64,000 nt of DNA, taken from NCBI GenBank assembly GCA_021776685.1, contig JAJFFJ010000130.1, forward strand, positions 34,835-98,834, read 5' to 3'. The DNA comes from Alphaproteobacteria bacterium (lineage in GTDB: Bacteria > Pseudomonadota > Alphaproteobacteria > Bin65). Positions 16,877 to 24,103 of this stretch are shown one piece after another. The translations under genes were made by a program, and so were the position numbers. The notes beneath the pieces were generated by a model. It saw only the letters and a program-made list of their open reading frames with translations, did not search any database and had not been told where the DNA came from. The stretch's first letter is position 1. Every line of letters starts with the position of its first letter.

Positions 16877-18193
16877 CTACCAGACCGAGGTGCCGCGCTC
16901 CCGCCCGGCCATGAGGTCCGGCAGCATTTGAGCGACCGTGGTGGTGTCCAGTCCATGCATCTGCATGAATTCCTGGGCATCTTCCAGGACGGCGGACAGT
17001 TCCGTGTGGAGCTTGATGGACTTGTAGCGGTCTTCGTGTTCCGGCAGGCCGAGCGCCCGGGCGAGAATAGCGGTCCAGTTCTTGACCTCCACCGGATACT
17101 GGTCTTCCAGGCCGCACAGGTCGCGGTGGCAGGTGTGATAGAGGGTCGCCAGTATGTCGGCGTCGTGGGCAACGGCGCTGGTCATGGTCGCGCGGTGGGC
17201 CTGCTCGCGCATGTCCTCCACGTTGCTGAGGCCGCCGGGGCCGCAGGTGTAAGTAAAGTGGGCGTCTTCCTCGATGTCGACGAGCTCAAGCTCCGGGATC
17301 GCGGCGAGCAGGGTCTCGACACTGTTGTCGATCCCCAGGCCTCCGTCATGGCGATGGAGCGCAACCTTGCCCGGCACAGGCTGCAACCGGTCCCGGAAGC
17401 TGTCGAGCCGGCTGACGAGAAAATGGGAAATGTGCTCGAAGTCGAACGGGTATTCCTTGAACCCGTTGACCGTCTCGCCGAACTCAAGGTCGCAGGACGG
17501 GCACCAGTGCAGCACTTTTTCGGGCTCAAAGTCCGCCAGCTTGTCGACCGTGCGCCGCGAGATTGCCTCGGAACCTGGGGCGTCGCCCTGGAATTTCAGG
17601 TGAATGATGCCACAGCAGTTGGACGCGCCGCCCAACATGGCGTAGTCCGCGCCGATCGCGTCCAGGATATCCATCAGGGAAAACACTATCACAGGGGTTC
17701 GCAGAACGTTGCAGCCCAGATAGAAAACCACCTCGGCCGTATCCGGGTTGCCGGTGCGTCCGGTCAGGCGCTGGTAGTCTGCGGGTGTCATCTGCATGCC
17801 CACCGCCAGCTTGATCAACTGAGCCATGCGCCGGTAGTAGGTGCCCATGGGGTTGATGCCGCTTGCGGATTGCTCAGCGCGAAGGCGGCTCAGTGCGATC
17901 GACAGCATCAGTCGGGGATTGATGCTTTCCGGGCAGGCGGCAATGCATTCGCCACTGCCGGTACAGCGCTGGATCCAGCTATCAGAAAGGTCGTTTCTGG
18001 CGCCGGTCTGCAGGTAGCGGACCACACCGCCGACAACCTCGACAGGATCGGCAGCCGCCAGAGCCGGCGTGGCCTCGCCTACCACCGGACAGACCTCGAC
18101 GCACTTACCGCAGGATGTGCAGGCGTCGGTCAGAAGCCGTGCCTGTTGGTCGAGATGGGCCTCAAGCGTTACGGGCCGGGGCATTTCGTTCAT
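16877..18193 (-). CDS. HdrD/GlpC-type Fe-S oxidoreductase with CCG domains
   Basis: A 438-residue protein with an N-terminal ferredoxin domain and cysteine-rich CCG domains. The first cluster motif CTSCGKCVEVCP is complete. The second, CTGSGECIAACP, has Ser where the second Cys is expected. The first CCG domain is canonical, CX31CCX36CxxC. The second is degenerate (TCGPGG, then CHRDLC). Such proteins pass electrons between a flavoprotein or heterodisulfide site and a quinone or ferredoxin. The ATG at 18193 has a strong GGAGG ribosome-binding site. No partner flavoprotein is adjacent, so the electron donor is unknown. Confidence 0.85.
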   Translation of the reverse strand: MNEMPRPVTLEAHLDQQARLLTDACTSCGKCVEVCPVVGEATPALAAADPVEVVGGVVRYLQTGARNDLSDSWIQRCTGSGECIAACPESINPRLMLSIALSRLRAEQSASGINPMGTYYRRMAQLIKLAVGMQMTPADYQRLTGRTGNPDTAEVVFYLGCNVLRTPVIVFSLMDILDAIGADYAMLGGASNCCGIIHLKFQGDAPGSEAISRRTVDKLADFEPEKVLHWCPSCDLEFGETVNGFKEYPFDFEHISHFLVSRLDSFRDRLQPVPGKVALHRHDGGLGIDNSVETLLAAIPELELVDIEEDAHFTYTCGPGGLSNVEDMREQAHRATMTSAVAHDADILATLYHTCHRDLCGLEDQYPVEVKNWTAILARALGLPEHEDRYKSIKLHTELSAVLEDAQEFMQMHGLDTTTVAQMLPDLMAGRERGTSVW

Positions 18194-18247
18194 GGTTGGG
18201 CCTCCGCTGTCCGGGGCATCATTCTGCACTATCCAGGCCGGCAGGCG

Positions 18248-18433
18248 CTAGGTGGCGTCGCCGGACACCTCGACCAATCCGATCTGGTCGCCGTTAATCA
18301 GCTGTTTGCCAGCATTCTCGAAGTTGACCGTGATGCGATTGCCAATCACCGATTGAACCTGGCCAAGGCCCCAGTCCGCCTGGGTCGGGTGGCGCACGAA
18401 GGCGCCCGGCACGAGTGACTGAAACTCTGTCAC
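18248..18433 (-). CDS. DUF3553 protein
   Basis: A 61-residue protein whose PGAFVRHPTQADWGLGQVQS and VTVNFENAGK-type segments are those of DUF3553, a small SH3-like beta domain conserved in alphaproteobacteria. Function is unknown. It starts with GTG; no strong ribosome-binding site is visible. It precedes the Fe-S oxidoreductase gene on the same strand and diverges from chpT. Confidence 0.8.
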   Translation of the reverse strand: MTEFQSLVPGAFVRHPTQADWGLGQVQSVIGNRITVNFENAGKQLINGDQIGLVEVSGDAT

Positions 18434-18548
18434 GGGGACAACTCCCAGCTTGCGTTGAATGGGGCTGGTCCCCGCCGGAAATTCTCGTTAAACGACATGG
18501 TTAACGAAGGTAGATGGGTCAATGCCGTCTGCCAACCGGGGAATTTTG

Positions 18549-19199
18549 ATGTCATTTGCGTTAGATATAAGGGTCGTTCAGTTGTTGTGCTCGCGGATTT
18601 GCCATGATCTGGCGGGACCGGTAGGCGCGGTCAGCAATGGCCTGGAACTGGTGCGCGAGATGGCCGGCAGCCTGGACACCGAAGCTATGGATCTGGTCGA
18701 CCTGAGCGCGAGCCAGATGTTCCAGCGGTTGCGGTTCTTCCGGGTCGCGTTCGGCCAGGCGCAGGGATCGGTCCGCACGACCAACGAGGCGCGCGATCTG
18801 GTGACGCCCGCCGTGCTGGGCGAGCGCTGCAGCTTTGTCTGGCCGGGGACCGAGACGGATACGAGCCTGCCGTTGGGCGACCAGGGCCTGAAGCTGATGC
18901 TCAACATGGCGCTGCTCGCCGGCGAGACCCTGCCGCGCGGTGGCGAGGTGAGTGCTGCGCTGGCCGAGCAGGGCGAGACCACGGCGATATCACTTGCGGC
19001 CTCAGGGCAGGGCGCCCGCATGGAGGGCGAGGTCAGGCGGGCTATGTCGCTCGAGTCGACCGCGGAAGAGGTCACCCCCAAGAGCGCGCCTGCGCTGCTG
19101 GCGGGCGTGCTGGCCCAGTCGCTCGGTGGGCAGATCGATATTGACGAAAGCATGACCGACCGGATTGTGCTGTCGGCTACGGTATCGGCTGACGGGTAG
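18549..19199 (+). CDS. chpT: histidine phosphotransferase ChpT
   Basis: A 216-residue homologue of ChpT, which carries phosphate from CckA to CtrA and CpdR. The phosphoacceptor helix is SRICHDLAGPVGAVSNGLEL with His19 as the expected site. A degenerate ATPase-like domain follows (about 75-210) with no intact ATP-binding motifs, as in the family. The ATG at 18549 is preferred over one nine codons earlier. Its upstream region has two TTAA half-sites (18488 and 18501) at a nine-base gap, two bases off the CtrA consensus. It is convergent with ctrA across a shared terminator. Confidence 0.9.
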   Translation: MSFALDIRVVQLLCSRICHDLAGPVGAVSNGLELVREMAGSLDTEAMDLVDLSASQMFQRLRFFRVAFGQAQGSVRTTNEARDLVTPAVLGERCSFVWPGTETDTSLPLGDQGLKLMLNMALLAGETLPRGGEVSAALAEQGETTAISLAASGQGARMEGEVRRAMSLESTAEEVTPKSAPALLAGVLAQSLGGQIDIDESMTDRIVLSATVSADG

Positions 19200-19244
19200 G
19201 GCGCGAGCCCTTTAATCCGCCCCGGGAACCTGCCGCCAAAATGG

Positions 19245-19273
19245 AAAAAGCCGCGCATTTGGCGCGGCTTTTT
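19245..19273. terminator. bidirectional rho-independent terminator between chpT and ctrA
   Basis: A perfect 12-base stem (AAAAAGCCGCGC / GCGCGGCTTTTT) with a five-base ATTTG loop. The A and T tracts on the two sides make it work in both directions for these convergent genes. Confidence 0.93.
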
Positions 19274-19308
19274 CTGTGACCGGCCGGAGCCGGATAAGGT
19301 CTTGTGCG

Positions 19309-20052
19309 TCAGGCGACAGCGGGCTCCCGCTCTTCCACACGTTCTTCCTGATCCGTGCCGGCGTCCGCCGTCTCCGGATCGGGATCGCGCAGCACATAGC
19401 CGCGGCCCCAGACCGTGTGGATGTAATTGTCGCCGGCGCAGGCAGACGTCAGCTTCTTCCGCAGTTTGCAGATGAAGACGTCGATGATCTTCAGTTCCGG
19501 CTCGTCCATGCCGCCATAGAGATGGTTCAGGAACATCTCCTTGGTCAGCGTCGTGCCCTTGCGCAGGGACAGCAACTCAAGGATGCCATATTCCTTGCCG
19601 GTCAGATGCAGCGGCTGGTTGTCGACTTCCGCAGTGCGGGTGTCGAGGTTTACCGCCAGGGTGCCGGTGCGGATGATCGATTCGGCGTGACCCTTCGAGC
19701 GGCGCACAATCGCCTGGATACGGGCGATTAGCTCACGCTTGTCGAATGGCTTGGTCAGATAGTCGTCAGCGCCAAAGCCCAGTCCCTTGATCTTGGCGTC
19801 CAGCTCAGAAAGGCCGGACAGGATCAGAATGGGCGTCTGGATCTGCGCACCGCGCAGCCGCCGCAAGACTTCATAGCCGTCAATGTCTGGCAGCATGAGG
19901 TCAAGAATAATGATGTCGTAATCGTATAGCTTGCCGATTTCGAGACCGTCTTCTCCAAGATCGGTCGCGTCGCAGACATACCCCTCCGACCGCAACATCA
20001 TCTCGATGCTTTTCGCGGTGGCTGTGTCGTCCTCAACCAAAAGCACGCGCAT
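19309..20052 (-). CDS. ctrA: cell-cycle response regulator CtrA
   Basis: A 247-residue OmpR-class regulator. The receiver domain has Asp51 ([11 protein letters not shown]) as phosphorylation site, the acidic pair EDD at 7-9 and Lys in [10 protein letters not shown]. The winged-helix domain contains [12 protein letters not shown] and [14 protein letters not shown], nearly invariant in CtrA. CtrA activates motility, division and methylation genes and blocks replication origins in Caulobacter; in many other alphaproteobacteria it mainly controls motility. The C-terminal tail after VLRDPD is long and acidic (Glu-rich), unlike Caulobacter CtrA, whose extreme end is the ClpXP degron AA. Here the end is EPAVA, so proteolysis may differ. 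Confidence 0.96.
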   Translation of the reverse strand: MRVLLVEDDTATAKSIEMMLRSEGYVCDATDLGEDGLEIGKLYDYDIIILDLMLPDIDGYEVLRRLRGAQIQTPILILSGLSELDAKIKGLGFGADDYLTKPFDKRELIARIQAIVRRSKGHAESIIRTGTLAVNLDTRTAEVDNQPLHLTGKEYGILELLSLRKGTTLTKEMFLNHLYGGMDEPELKIIDVFICKLRKKLTSACAGDNYIHTVWGRGYVLRDPDPETADAGTDQEERVEEREPAVA

Positions 20053-20121
20053 TGTTTTATCTCTTTCCCCGAGTTCGGTCTGCCAAAACCCCGCAGCCGA
20101 CCCTGTGCTAGCCTTTAGATG

Positions 20122-20160
20122 TTAACAAACCTAAGCACCATTGGTTAACAAACTGTTTAA
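20122..20160. promoter_or_regulatory. cluster of TTAA half-sites upstream of ctrA
   Basis: Three TTAA half-sites (20122, 20145 and 20157) lie in an A+T-rich promoter region. The last two are separated by eight bases, one more than the CtrA consensus TTAA-N7-TTAA. A GATTC (GANTC, the CcrM methylation sequence) occurs at 20263. Autoregulation of ctrA is known in Caulobacter; binding here is inferred. The 270-base gap also serves the divergent coiled-coil gene. Confidence 0.4.
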
Positions 20161-20322
20161 CGATTAGCGCTTTCCAAATTTACGGAACATTAGCCGTTTT
20201 CTGATTATATGCTGCTTGGACGGCGCGATTGCCGTTCGACGAGCCAATAATGACCAAGACAAGATTCAATTGTCAACGCGTTTGGTTCGTATCTCTCAAG
20301 GGGAAGAACGGTCCATTTTGCA

Positions 20323-20598
20323 ATGTCATCTAGAACGCTGAACAGGCTGGCAGACAAGCACTTGACCCAACTTAGAGAAAAGTTTGGTCAGCTTGAGGAT
20401 CTGTCGAATCTTAAAGCGGTGCTCGAGCGCCAGCTGGGAAATCTCGAAGGCCACGAAGGTGCCGAGGCTGAAAGGCGCGCGCGCCTGTCTGCCTCCGTCG
20501 GCCAGATCGACTCGCAGATCAACCAGATGGAAAGCGAGATCGCCGAAGCCACCCGCAGCCTTAAGGTCATGGGCCTGGAGCCGCCCGTCGCGGCATAG
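20323..20598 (+). CDS. small coiled-coil protein divergent from ctrA
   Basis: A 91-residue protein, almost entirely amphipathic helix, with heptad-like Leu/Ile spacing (KHLTQLREKFGQLEDL; QIDSQINQMESEI). There is no signal peptide or membrane helix, so it is cytoplasmic. No family is recognised with confidence. Sharing an intergenic promoter region with ctrA suggests common control, and a helical adaptor linked to motility or cell-cycle proteins would be plausible, but nothing in the sequence proves it. The ATG start has only a distant GGGGAAG ribosome-binding site. Confidence 0.6.
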   Translation: MSSRTLNRLADKHLTQLREKFGQLEDLSNLKAVLERQLGNLEGHEGAEAERRARLSASVGQIDSQINQMESEIAEATRSLKVMGLEPPVAA

Positions 20599-20604
20599 GT
20601 TCGT

Positions 20605-20669
20605 CTCGGCATAGCCCTGTCCCGGTATCGCCCCGTCTTGGCATCGCCCTGTCGGGGCATCGCATTCTG
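20605..20669. repeat. four degenerate 16-17 bp tandem repeats
   Basis: Four units of the type CGGCATCGCCCTGTC follow each other just after the coiled-coil gene: 20605, 20622, 20638 and 20654. They diverge at two to four positions. No hairpin or coding role is evident. Confidence 0.6.
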
Positions 20670-20820
20670 CGACCGGCATAGGCCTGCTGCCCAACTTTCT
20701 GAAATGCTCCTTCGGTTTTGAATGTCCGCCTCTTTTCCCGTTGCTCCATCCCGGGGGAGCCGGGCGACCGTTGACGCCTGTTTGGCTGCCGCCTGCAGTG
20801 CTGCACCGAGTTTTTTTGAA

Positions 20821-20856
20821 TGTTGCTGTTTGTTGCGATGTGTTGCGGTTTGTTGC
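20821..20856 (-). repeat. TGTTGC phased repeat, four copies every 10 bp (copy 2)
   Basis: TGTTGC begins at 20821, 20831, 20841 and 20851, again with a strict ten-base period and next to a T-run (GTTTTTTTG). On the minus strand this reads GCAACA four times, matching the array at 14130 and including the shared stretch GCAACAAACCGCAACA. Confidence 0.75.
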
Positions 20857-20890
20857 TGCCGGCCTCCCTGCCTGCGCCGCCCCCCAATCC

Positions 20891-20956
20891 TCGTCCCCGC
20901 GAGGTCGGGGATACAGGCGGTCGTAAGATCTGGAGTCCCGCCTTCGCGGGAATGAC
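20891..20956. repeat. REP-like double-hairpin element inside composite repeat 2
   Basis: Two hairpins in tandem: CCCCG/CGGGG (20895-20910) and TCCCGC/GCGGGA (20936-20951, loop CTTC). They are joined by text typical of widespread proteobacterial dispersed repeats (GGAGTCCCGCCTTCGCGGGA). It lies between the TGTTGC array and the GTGGTG array and probably inserted there. The remainder of 20600-21325 shows no gene. Confidence 0.6.
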
Positions 20957-21070
20957 GGTGAGTCGGCAGGTGATGTCTCGAACTCGACGCATCCCTGATC
21001 CCGGATATTAGGCAGAGCGAATCGTCTGGACGGGCCGGCGACACCACCCGCCTGCGGAAATTTTCCAGAT

Positions 21071-21096
21071 GTGGTGTTATGTGGTGTTTTGTGGGG
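21071..21096 (+). repeat. GTGGTG phased repeat, copy 2 of composite element
   Basis: Three units, GTGGTGTTAT, GTGGTGTTTT and GTGGGGGAGG, each ten bases. On the minus strand the order is GTGG array complement, TGGAAAA, then the GCAACA array, the same order as at 14071-14165. The spacing is larger here by about the length of the REP-like insert and its flanks. Confidence 0.6.
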
Positions 21097-21325
21097 GAGG
21101 GCGTCCCGCGGGCCGGCATCAGGCGTCCCAAACGTGTGGTCATCGCACCCTTTTCCCGCTATATTTGTGATCTCAAGGATAAGGGCGATATAGGTTATTT
21201 TTCCTGAAATGCAAGCCTTTGCCCTCCAGCCTGTTTTTTTGCGCCGGCGTGCGCCAGCGGCCAGACTTCGGCCCGGTGCCGACCCTGATCTTCGGGGCGG
21301 CCGGGCGCACAGAAGGAGCGGCAGC

Positions 21326-22216
21326 ATGGCAAAGGGCGGCAAACGCGCCCCCAAACGATCTCAGGGGAAACCTGCGGGGACACGTACGGGGAATAACACC
21401 GGGACCAATAGCCGGACCAATGAGGGCACGAGTGCCGGGAGGGGACCCGCAGAGGACTCCCCCAAGGCCAGCCCGGCGGGGAGAGAAGCAGCCGTGGATA
21501 ATGAGTCTGCCGCGGGAGAAACGGCCACAGAAATAGCGTCTGACGCGACCCCGGAGACGGCCGCCCCAGGCGCCGCTGCGGGCGCCACCAATGGCGGGGC
21601 GCCGGAAGCCACGACCCTGGCCGGGGCGACGGCCACAGGCGGCGTTCCCCCTAACATGGCCAACCAGCCTGGAAGCCAACCAACAGGTCAGCCGAACATT
21701 CTGGGGGGGGGCATCGGTGGTGTTCCAGGCGGAGCGATGGGCGGCGGCGTGCTTGGTCAGTCCCCGATAATGAACCCGCAGCAACAGGTCGCGGTCAACG
21801 AGGCGGTGGAGCGGGTCGGCATGTTCGGCCAGGTGGTCTGGCTGCTGATGCAGTCCCCCGCGCACAAGCATCTGTTCCTCAACGACATGGAATGGCTGGT
21901 CCTGCCGGCCATCCAGGCAAATCAGTTCCGCGTCTGGCAGCAGAACGGCATGCCCATTGTCTATGCCAGCTGGGCCTGGCTCGACCAGGACGCCGAGGCG
22001 CGCATGAAGGCGAACATCAAGAAACTCGCGCCCATGGACTGGCCGAAAGCGACGGCCGGAGACAGTGACGAATCCCTCTGGCTCATCGACCTCATCGCCC
22101 CCTTCGGCGGCATGGAAGAGGCGATTAAGGACCTGAAGGAGAATGTGTTCCAGGGACAGAGTGTAAAGATGCTTCAGCCAGGGCCGGGTGGCGGCATGGC
22201 GACGGTGGAGTGGTGA
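21326..22216 (+). CDS. HlyC-like toxin-activating lysine acyltransferase with long N-terminal extension
   Basis: A 296-residue protein. Residues about 155-296 match the HlyC/RTX-toxin acyltransferase family: VVWLLMQSPAHKHL (His180 aligns with the catalytic His of HlyC), PAIQANQF, YASWAWLDQDAEARM, and WLIDLIAPFGG (Asp255 aligns with the second catalytic residue). HlyC uses acyl-ACP to acylate lysines of protoxin. The first 150 residues are a low-complexity Ala/Gly/Thr/Pro region, absent from HlyC (about 170 residues). The ATG at 21326 has an AAGGAG ribosome-binding site eight bases upstream. No RTX toxin, HlyB or HlyD gene is adjacent. Two A+T-rich unknown genes follow on the same strand and are candidate substrates or partners. 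Confidence 0.8.
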   Translation: MAKGGKRAPKRSQGKPAGTRTGNNTGTNSRTNEGTSAGRGPAEDSPKASPAGREAAVDNESAAGETATEIASDATPETAAPGAAAGATNGGAPEATTLAGATATGGVPPNMANQPGSQPTGQPNILGGGIGGVPGGAMGGGVLGQSPIMNPQQQVAVNEAVERVGMFGQVVWLLMQSPAHKHLFLNDMEWLVLPAIQANQFRVWQQNGMPIVYASWAWLDQDAEARMKANIKKLAPMDWPKATAGDSDESLWLIDLIAPFGGMEEAIKDLKENVFQGQSVKMLQPGPGGGMATVEW

Positions 22217-22277
22217 CGCCGCAGTGATCATACATATTTTCAGAGGAGATCATGCTTACAAATATGTATGCAAATGG

Positions 22278-22913
22278 ATGGTTAATAATTATCTCATTCC
22301 AACTTTGATATTGGCGTCTATATTTTGCATTCTTTGCCAAGGAGATAGTGCAAGTAGCTATGAAAATAAATTCAATTGTAAAAATCACAAATTATACGAC
22401 AAAAATTCTAATTTTTTGAAAATTTGTATTGATAGAAAATTTAGTGCTTATAATTCTTACAGTGATAGTGATGGAGTTAATACAATTATTATTGAAAATA
22501 TACCGTTTGAAAAAATTCATAGCCCTAACAAATCAAAATTTTTTAGGAGAACTATTTTATACATTAACAAAAAACACATATTGTATCCACATTTTACTGA
22601 TAAAAATGGAAATTTTATAGGAAAAGATTGGAGATCTCATAGAATTTTTAAAAAATTACTGACAAAAAAGTGGATTACTGGGGTTTTATATTACCATATT
22701 AGAGAAAATAATTCAAATATGTTAATGAAATGTAGCGATATTGATGTAAAATTTACTAAATCATATTGTTATATTGAATCAATTCACAAAAAAATAAGGT
22801 ATACAATCGTCTTTCACAAAAAATTTGTATCAGATTGGAAATATATACTGATAAAAACAGAAGACTTAATAAGTCTATTTATTAGAAATTCCAAAACAGG
22901 CAATTCGAACTAG
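22278..22913 (+). CDS. A+T-rich secreted protein of unknown function
   Basis: A 211-residue protein with a signal peptide (MVNNYLIPTLILASIFCI, cut near SAS). It is rich in Lys, Asn, Ile, Phe and Tyr. Cysteines in the mature part (FNCKNHK, KICID, MKCSD, SYCYI) could form disulfides. Base composition is far more A+T-rich than nearly all other genes here, a strong sign of horizontal transfer. The ATG at 22278 is chosen because it opens the signal peptide, though it lacks a clear ribosome-binding site. A good GAGGAG at 22242 points instead to an ATG that gives only 18 codons. No family is recognised. The next gene begins 14 bases later. Confidence 0.55.
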   Translation: MVNNYLIPTLILASIFCILCQGDSASSYENKFNCKNHKLYDKNSNFLKICIDRKFSAYNSYSDSDGVNTIIIENIPFEKIHSPNKSKFFRRTILYINKKHILYPHFTDKNGNFIGKDWRSHRIFKKLLTKKWITGVLYYHIRENNSNMLMKCSDIDVKFTKSYCYIESIHKKIRYTIVFHKKFVSDWKYILIKTEDLISLFIRNSKTGNSN

Positions 22914-22927
22914 TATAAGGCTGCGCT

Positions 22928-23809
22928 ATGGCAAATGATCTCATAATTTCTGCCGAGGCTGGCAAACGAATATTTGCTCTACTCGATTCAGGGAATCGAA
23001 CGGCGGCTTACTTGCTCGCTGGAGACATTACCGGCCGAGCTGCATTCTATCAAACTGCTCAAATTTCAAGTTTTAGTGGATTTCTTGGGGGCGTTGCGTT
23101 AGCGCAAAATATTTCAATAAGAAACAACAGGATAGGAGATACAGGTGGTTCTGAGGCAACCGCCTATCATCCTGGAGGTATCATTGGGTTTTCGCGAGAC
23201 GTCGCTGTGGGGGTTCTTCGTGGATCAATACGTCCAATAAGAGAAAATGGAGTGATCGTTGGATGGCGAGTTAGGGATAATAGGGCGATTTTTCAGGAAG
23301 CCCAAAACGTTTGGCATCGATTTGGACTGAAGGAATATTTTCCAGGAAATCCCTATTTAGGCCAACCCGCAACGGCGGGGGCATTCTACGGGTATGGTGG
23401 GGTCGAGTCGGTTCAAGCTGCAAACTTGGGGTCGAGATCTAACGATTTTCAGTATGATTTATTTGAAAGAATGCGCCAGTATTCAAATGGATCTGTTACT
23501 TCAAATATTCATGGAACTTATATATATGTAAATAATAATGAAGGAAAAGCCAAAGGTGCATATAATATTTATGATGCAGCTCGTGTTCTTGTGCGTTCTG
23601 GACACCTTAAACACCCGAATTTACAAAAAAATGAAGATGGAACCTTAAGATTAACTGCAGAAACAACTGGAATTGAATTTGTAGATGGAGCAATTAGACA
23701 ACTTAATTCATCATTTTCATTAGGTGGGATGGATTCATTGTTAGTCGGAATAACCGACTTTAGTATTCCAAGAAAAGAAAGGGGTCAGGTCTTGCATTGC
23801 CACATTTAG
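22928..23809 (+). CDS. unknown protein, probably 3'-truncated by a REP element
   Basis: A 293-residue frame. The first half has intermediate G+C; the second half (from about 23450) is strongly A+T-rich like the gene before it. No signal peptide is seen, and no family is recognised. Segments such as FSGFLGGVALAQNI and the AFYGYGGVESVQ turn are not diagnostic. The last codons (ERGQVLHCHI) are encoded by the repeat GGGGTCAGGTCTTGCATTGCC, which recurs 156 bases downstream. The natural C-terminus is therefore probably missing. It may be the target of the HlyC-like enzyme or an unrelated fragment. Confidence 0.5.
   Translation: MANDLIISAEAGKRIFALLDSGNRTAAYLLAGDITGRAAFYQTAQISSFSGFLGGVALAQNISIRNNRIGDTGGSEATAYHPGGIIGFSRDVAVGVLRGSIRPIRENGVIVGWRVRDNRAIFQEAQNVWHRFGLKEYFPGNPYLGQPATAGAFYGYGGVESVQAANLGSRSNDFQYDLFERMRQYSNGSVTSNIHGTYIYVNNNEGKAKGAYNIYDAARVLVRSGHLKHPNLQKNEDGTLRLTAETTGIEFVDGAIRQLNSSFSLGGMDSLLVGITDFSIPRKERGQVLHCHI
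23781..23801. repeat. 21-bp REP direct repeat, left copy
   Basis: GGGGTCAGGTCTTGCATTGC plus one C, identical to 23937-23957. This sequence class typically surrounds REP-associated tyrosine transposase genes. It overlaps the 3' end of the preceding reading frame. Confidence 0.8.
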
Positions 23810-23826
23810 GTGCGTAGCCTGAGCTC

Positions 23827-23976
23827 ATGGCCCGTCCCCTCCGCATTGAATTTCCCGGCGCGCTCTATCACGTGACGGCGCGGGGCAACGCACGGGCGGA
23901 TATTTTTGTCGACGACTCCGACCGCGAGCGAAAGAAGGGGGTCAGGTCTTGCATTGCCGCACCGTGCTGTAAGTAG
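23827..23976 (+). pseudogene. remnant of REP-associated tyrosine transposase (RAYT, IS200-like)
   Basis: The first 34 codons read MARPLRIEFPGALYHVTARG and continue to DDSDRE, the well-known N-terminus of TnpA_REP/RAYT transposases. The HVTARGN segment is the start of the Y1 nuclease domain. The frame then runs into the right 21-bp repeat and stops after 49 residues. The metal-binding HUH motif and the catalytic Tyr are gone, so it is inactive. The structure fits deletion of most of the gene by recombination between REP sequences. Confidence 0.8.
23937..23957. repeat. 21-bp REP direct repeat, right copy
   Basis: Identical to 23781-23801. A shorter inverted relative (TGACCCCTTTTTCC) follows at about 24019. 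The two copies frame the RAYT remnant. Confidence 0.8.
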
Positions 23977-24103
23977 CCACATGCGCTTTCCTCTCGCCGC
24001 CTGGACTCGCTTTCTCCATCTGACCCCTTTTTCCATCCGGCAGGCCCTTCCTGTGGTTCCGGACATACCGGTCGCACAAGGCCAGACCGACCAGGCAATC
24101 GTC

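Noticed and set aside
16811..18418. 535-codon plus-strand frame opposite the Fe-S oxidoreductase
   Set aside because: Opposite strand of a protein with clear cysteine motifs; no family features of its own.
18488..18504. CtrA box upstream of chpT
   Set aside because: Two TTAA half-sites are present, but the gap is nine bases rather than seven, so it is not listed as a site.
20821..20856. CRISPR array
   Set aside because: The units are 6 bases with 4-base gaps; no spacers of 30 bases and no cas genes.
21326..23809. RTX toxin operon
   Set aside because: The HlyC-like gene suggests it, but no nonapeptide GGxGxDxLx repeats and no HlyB/HlyD genes were found.
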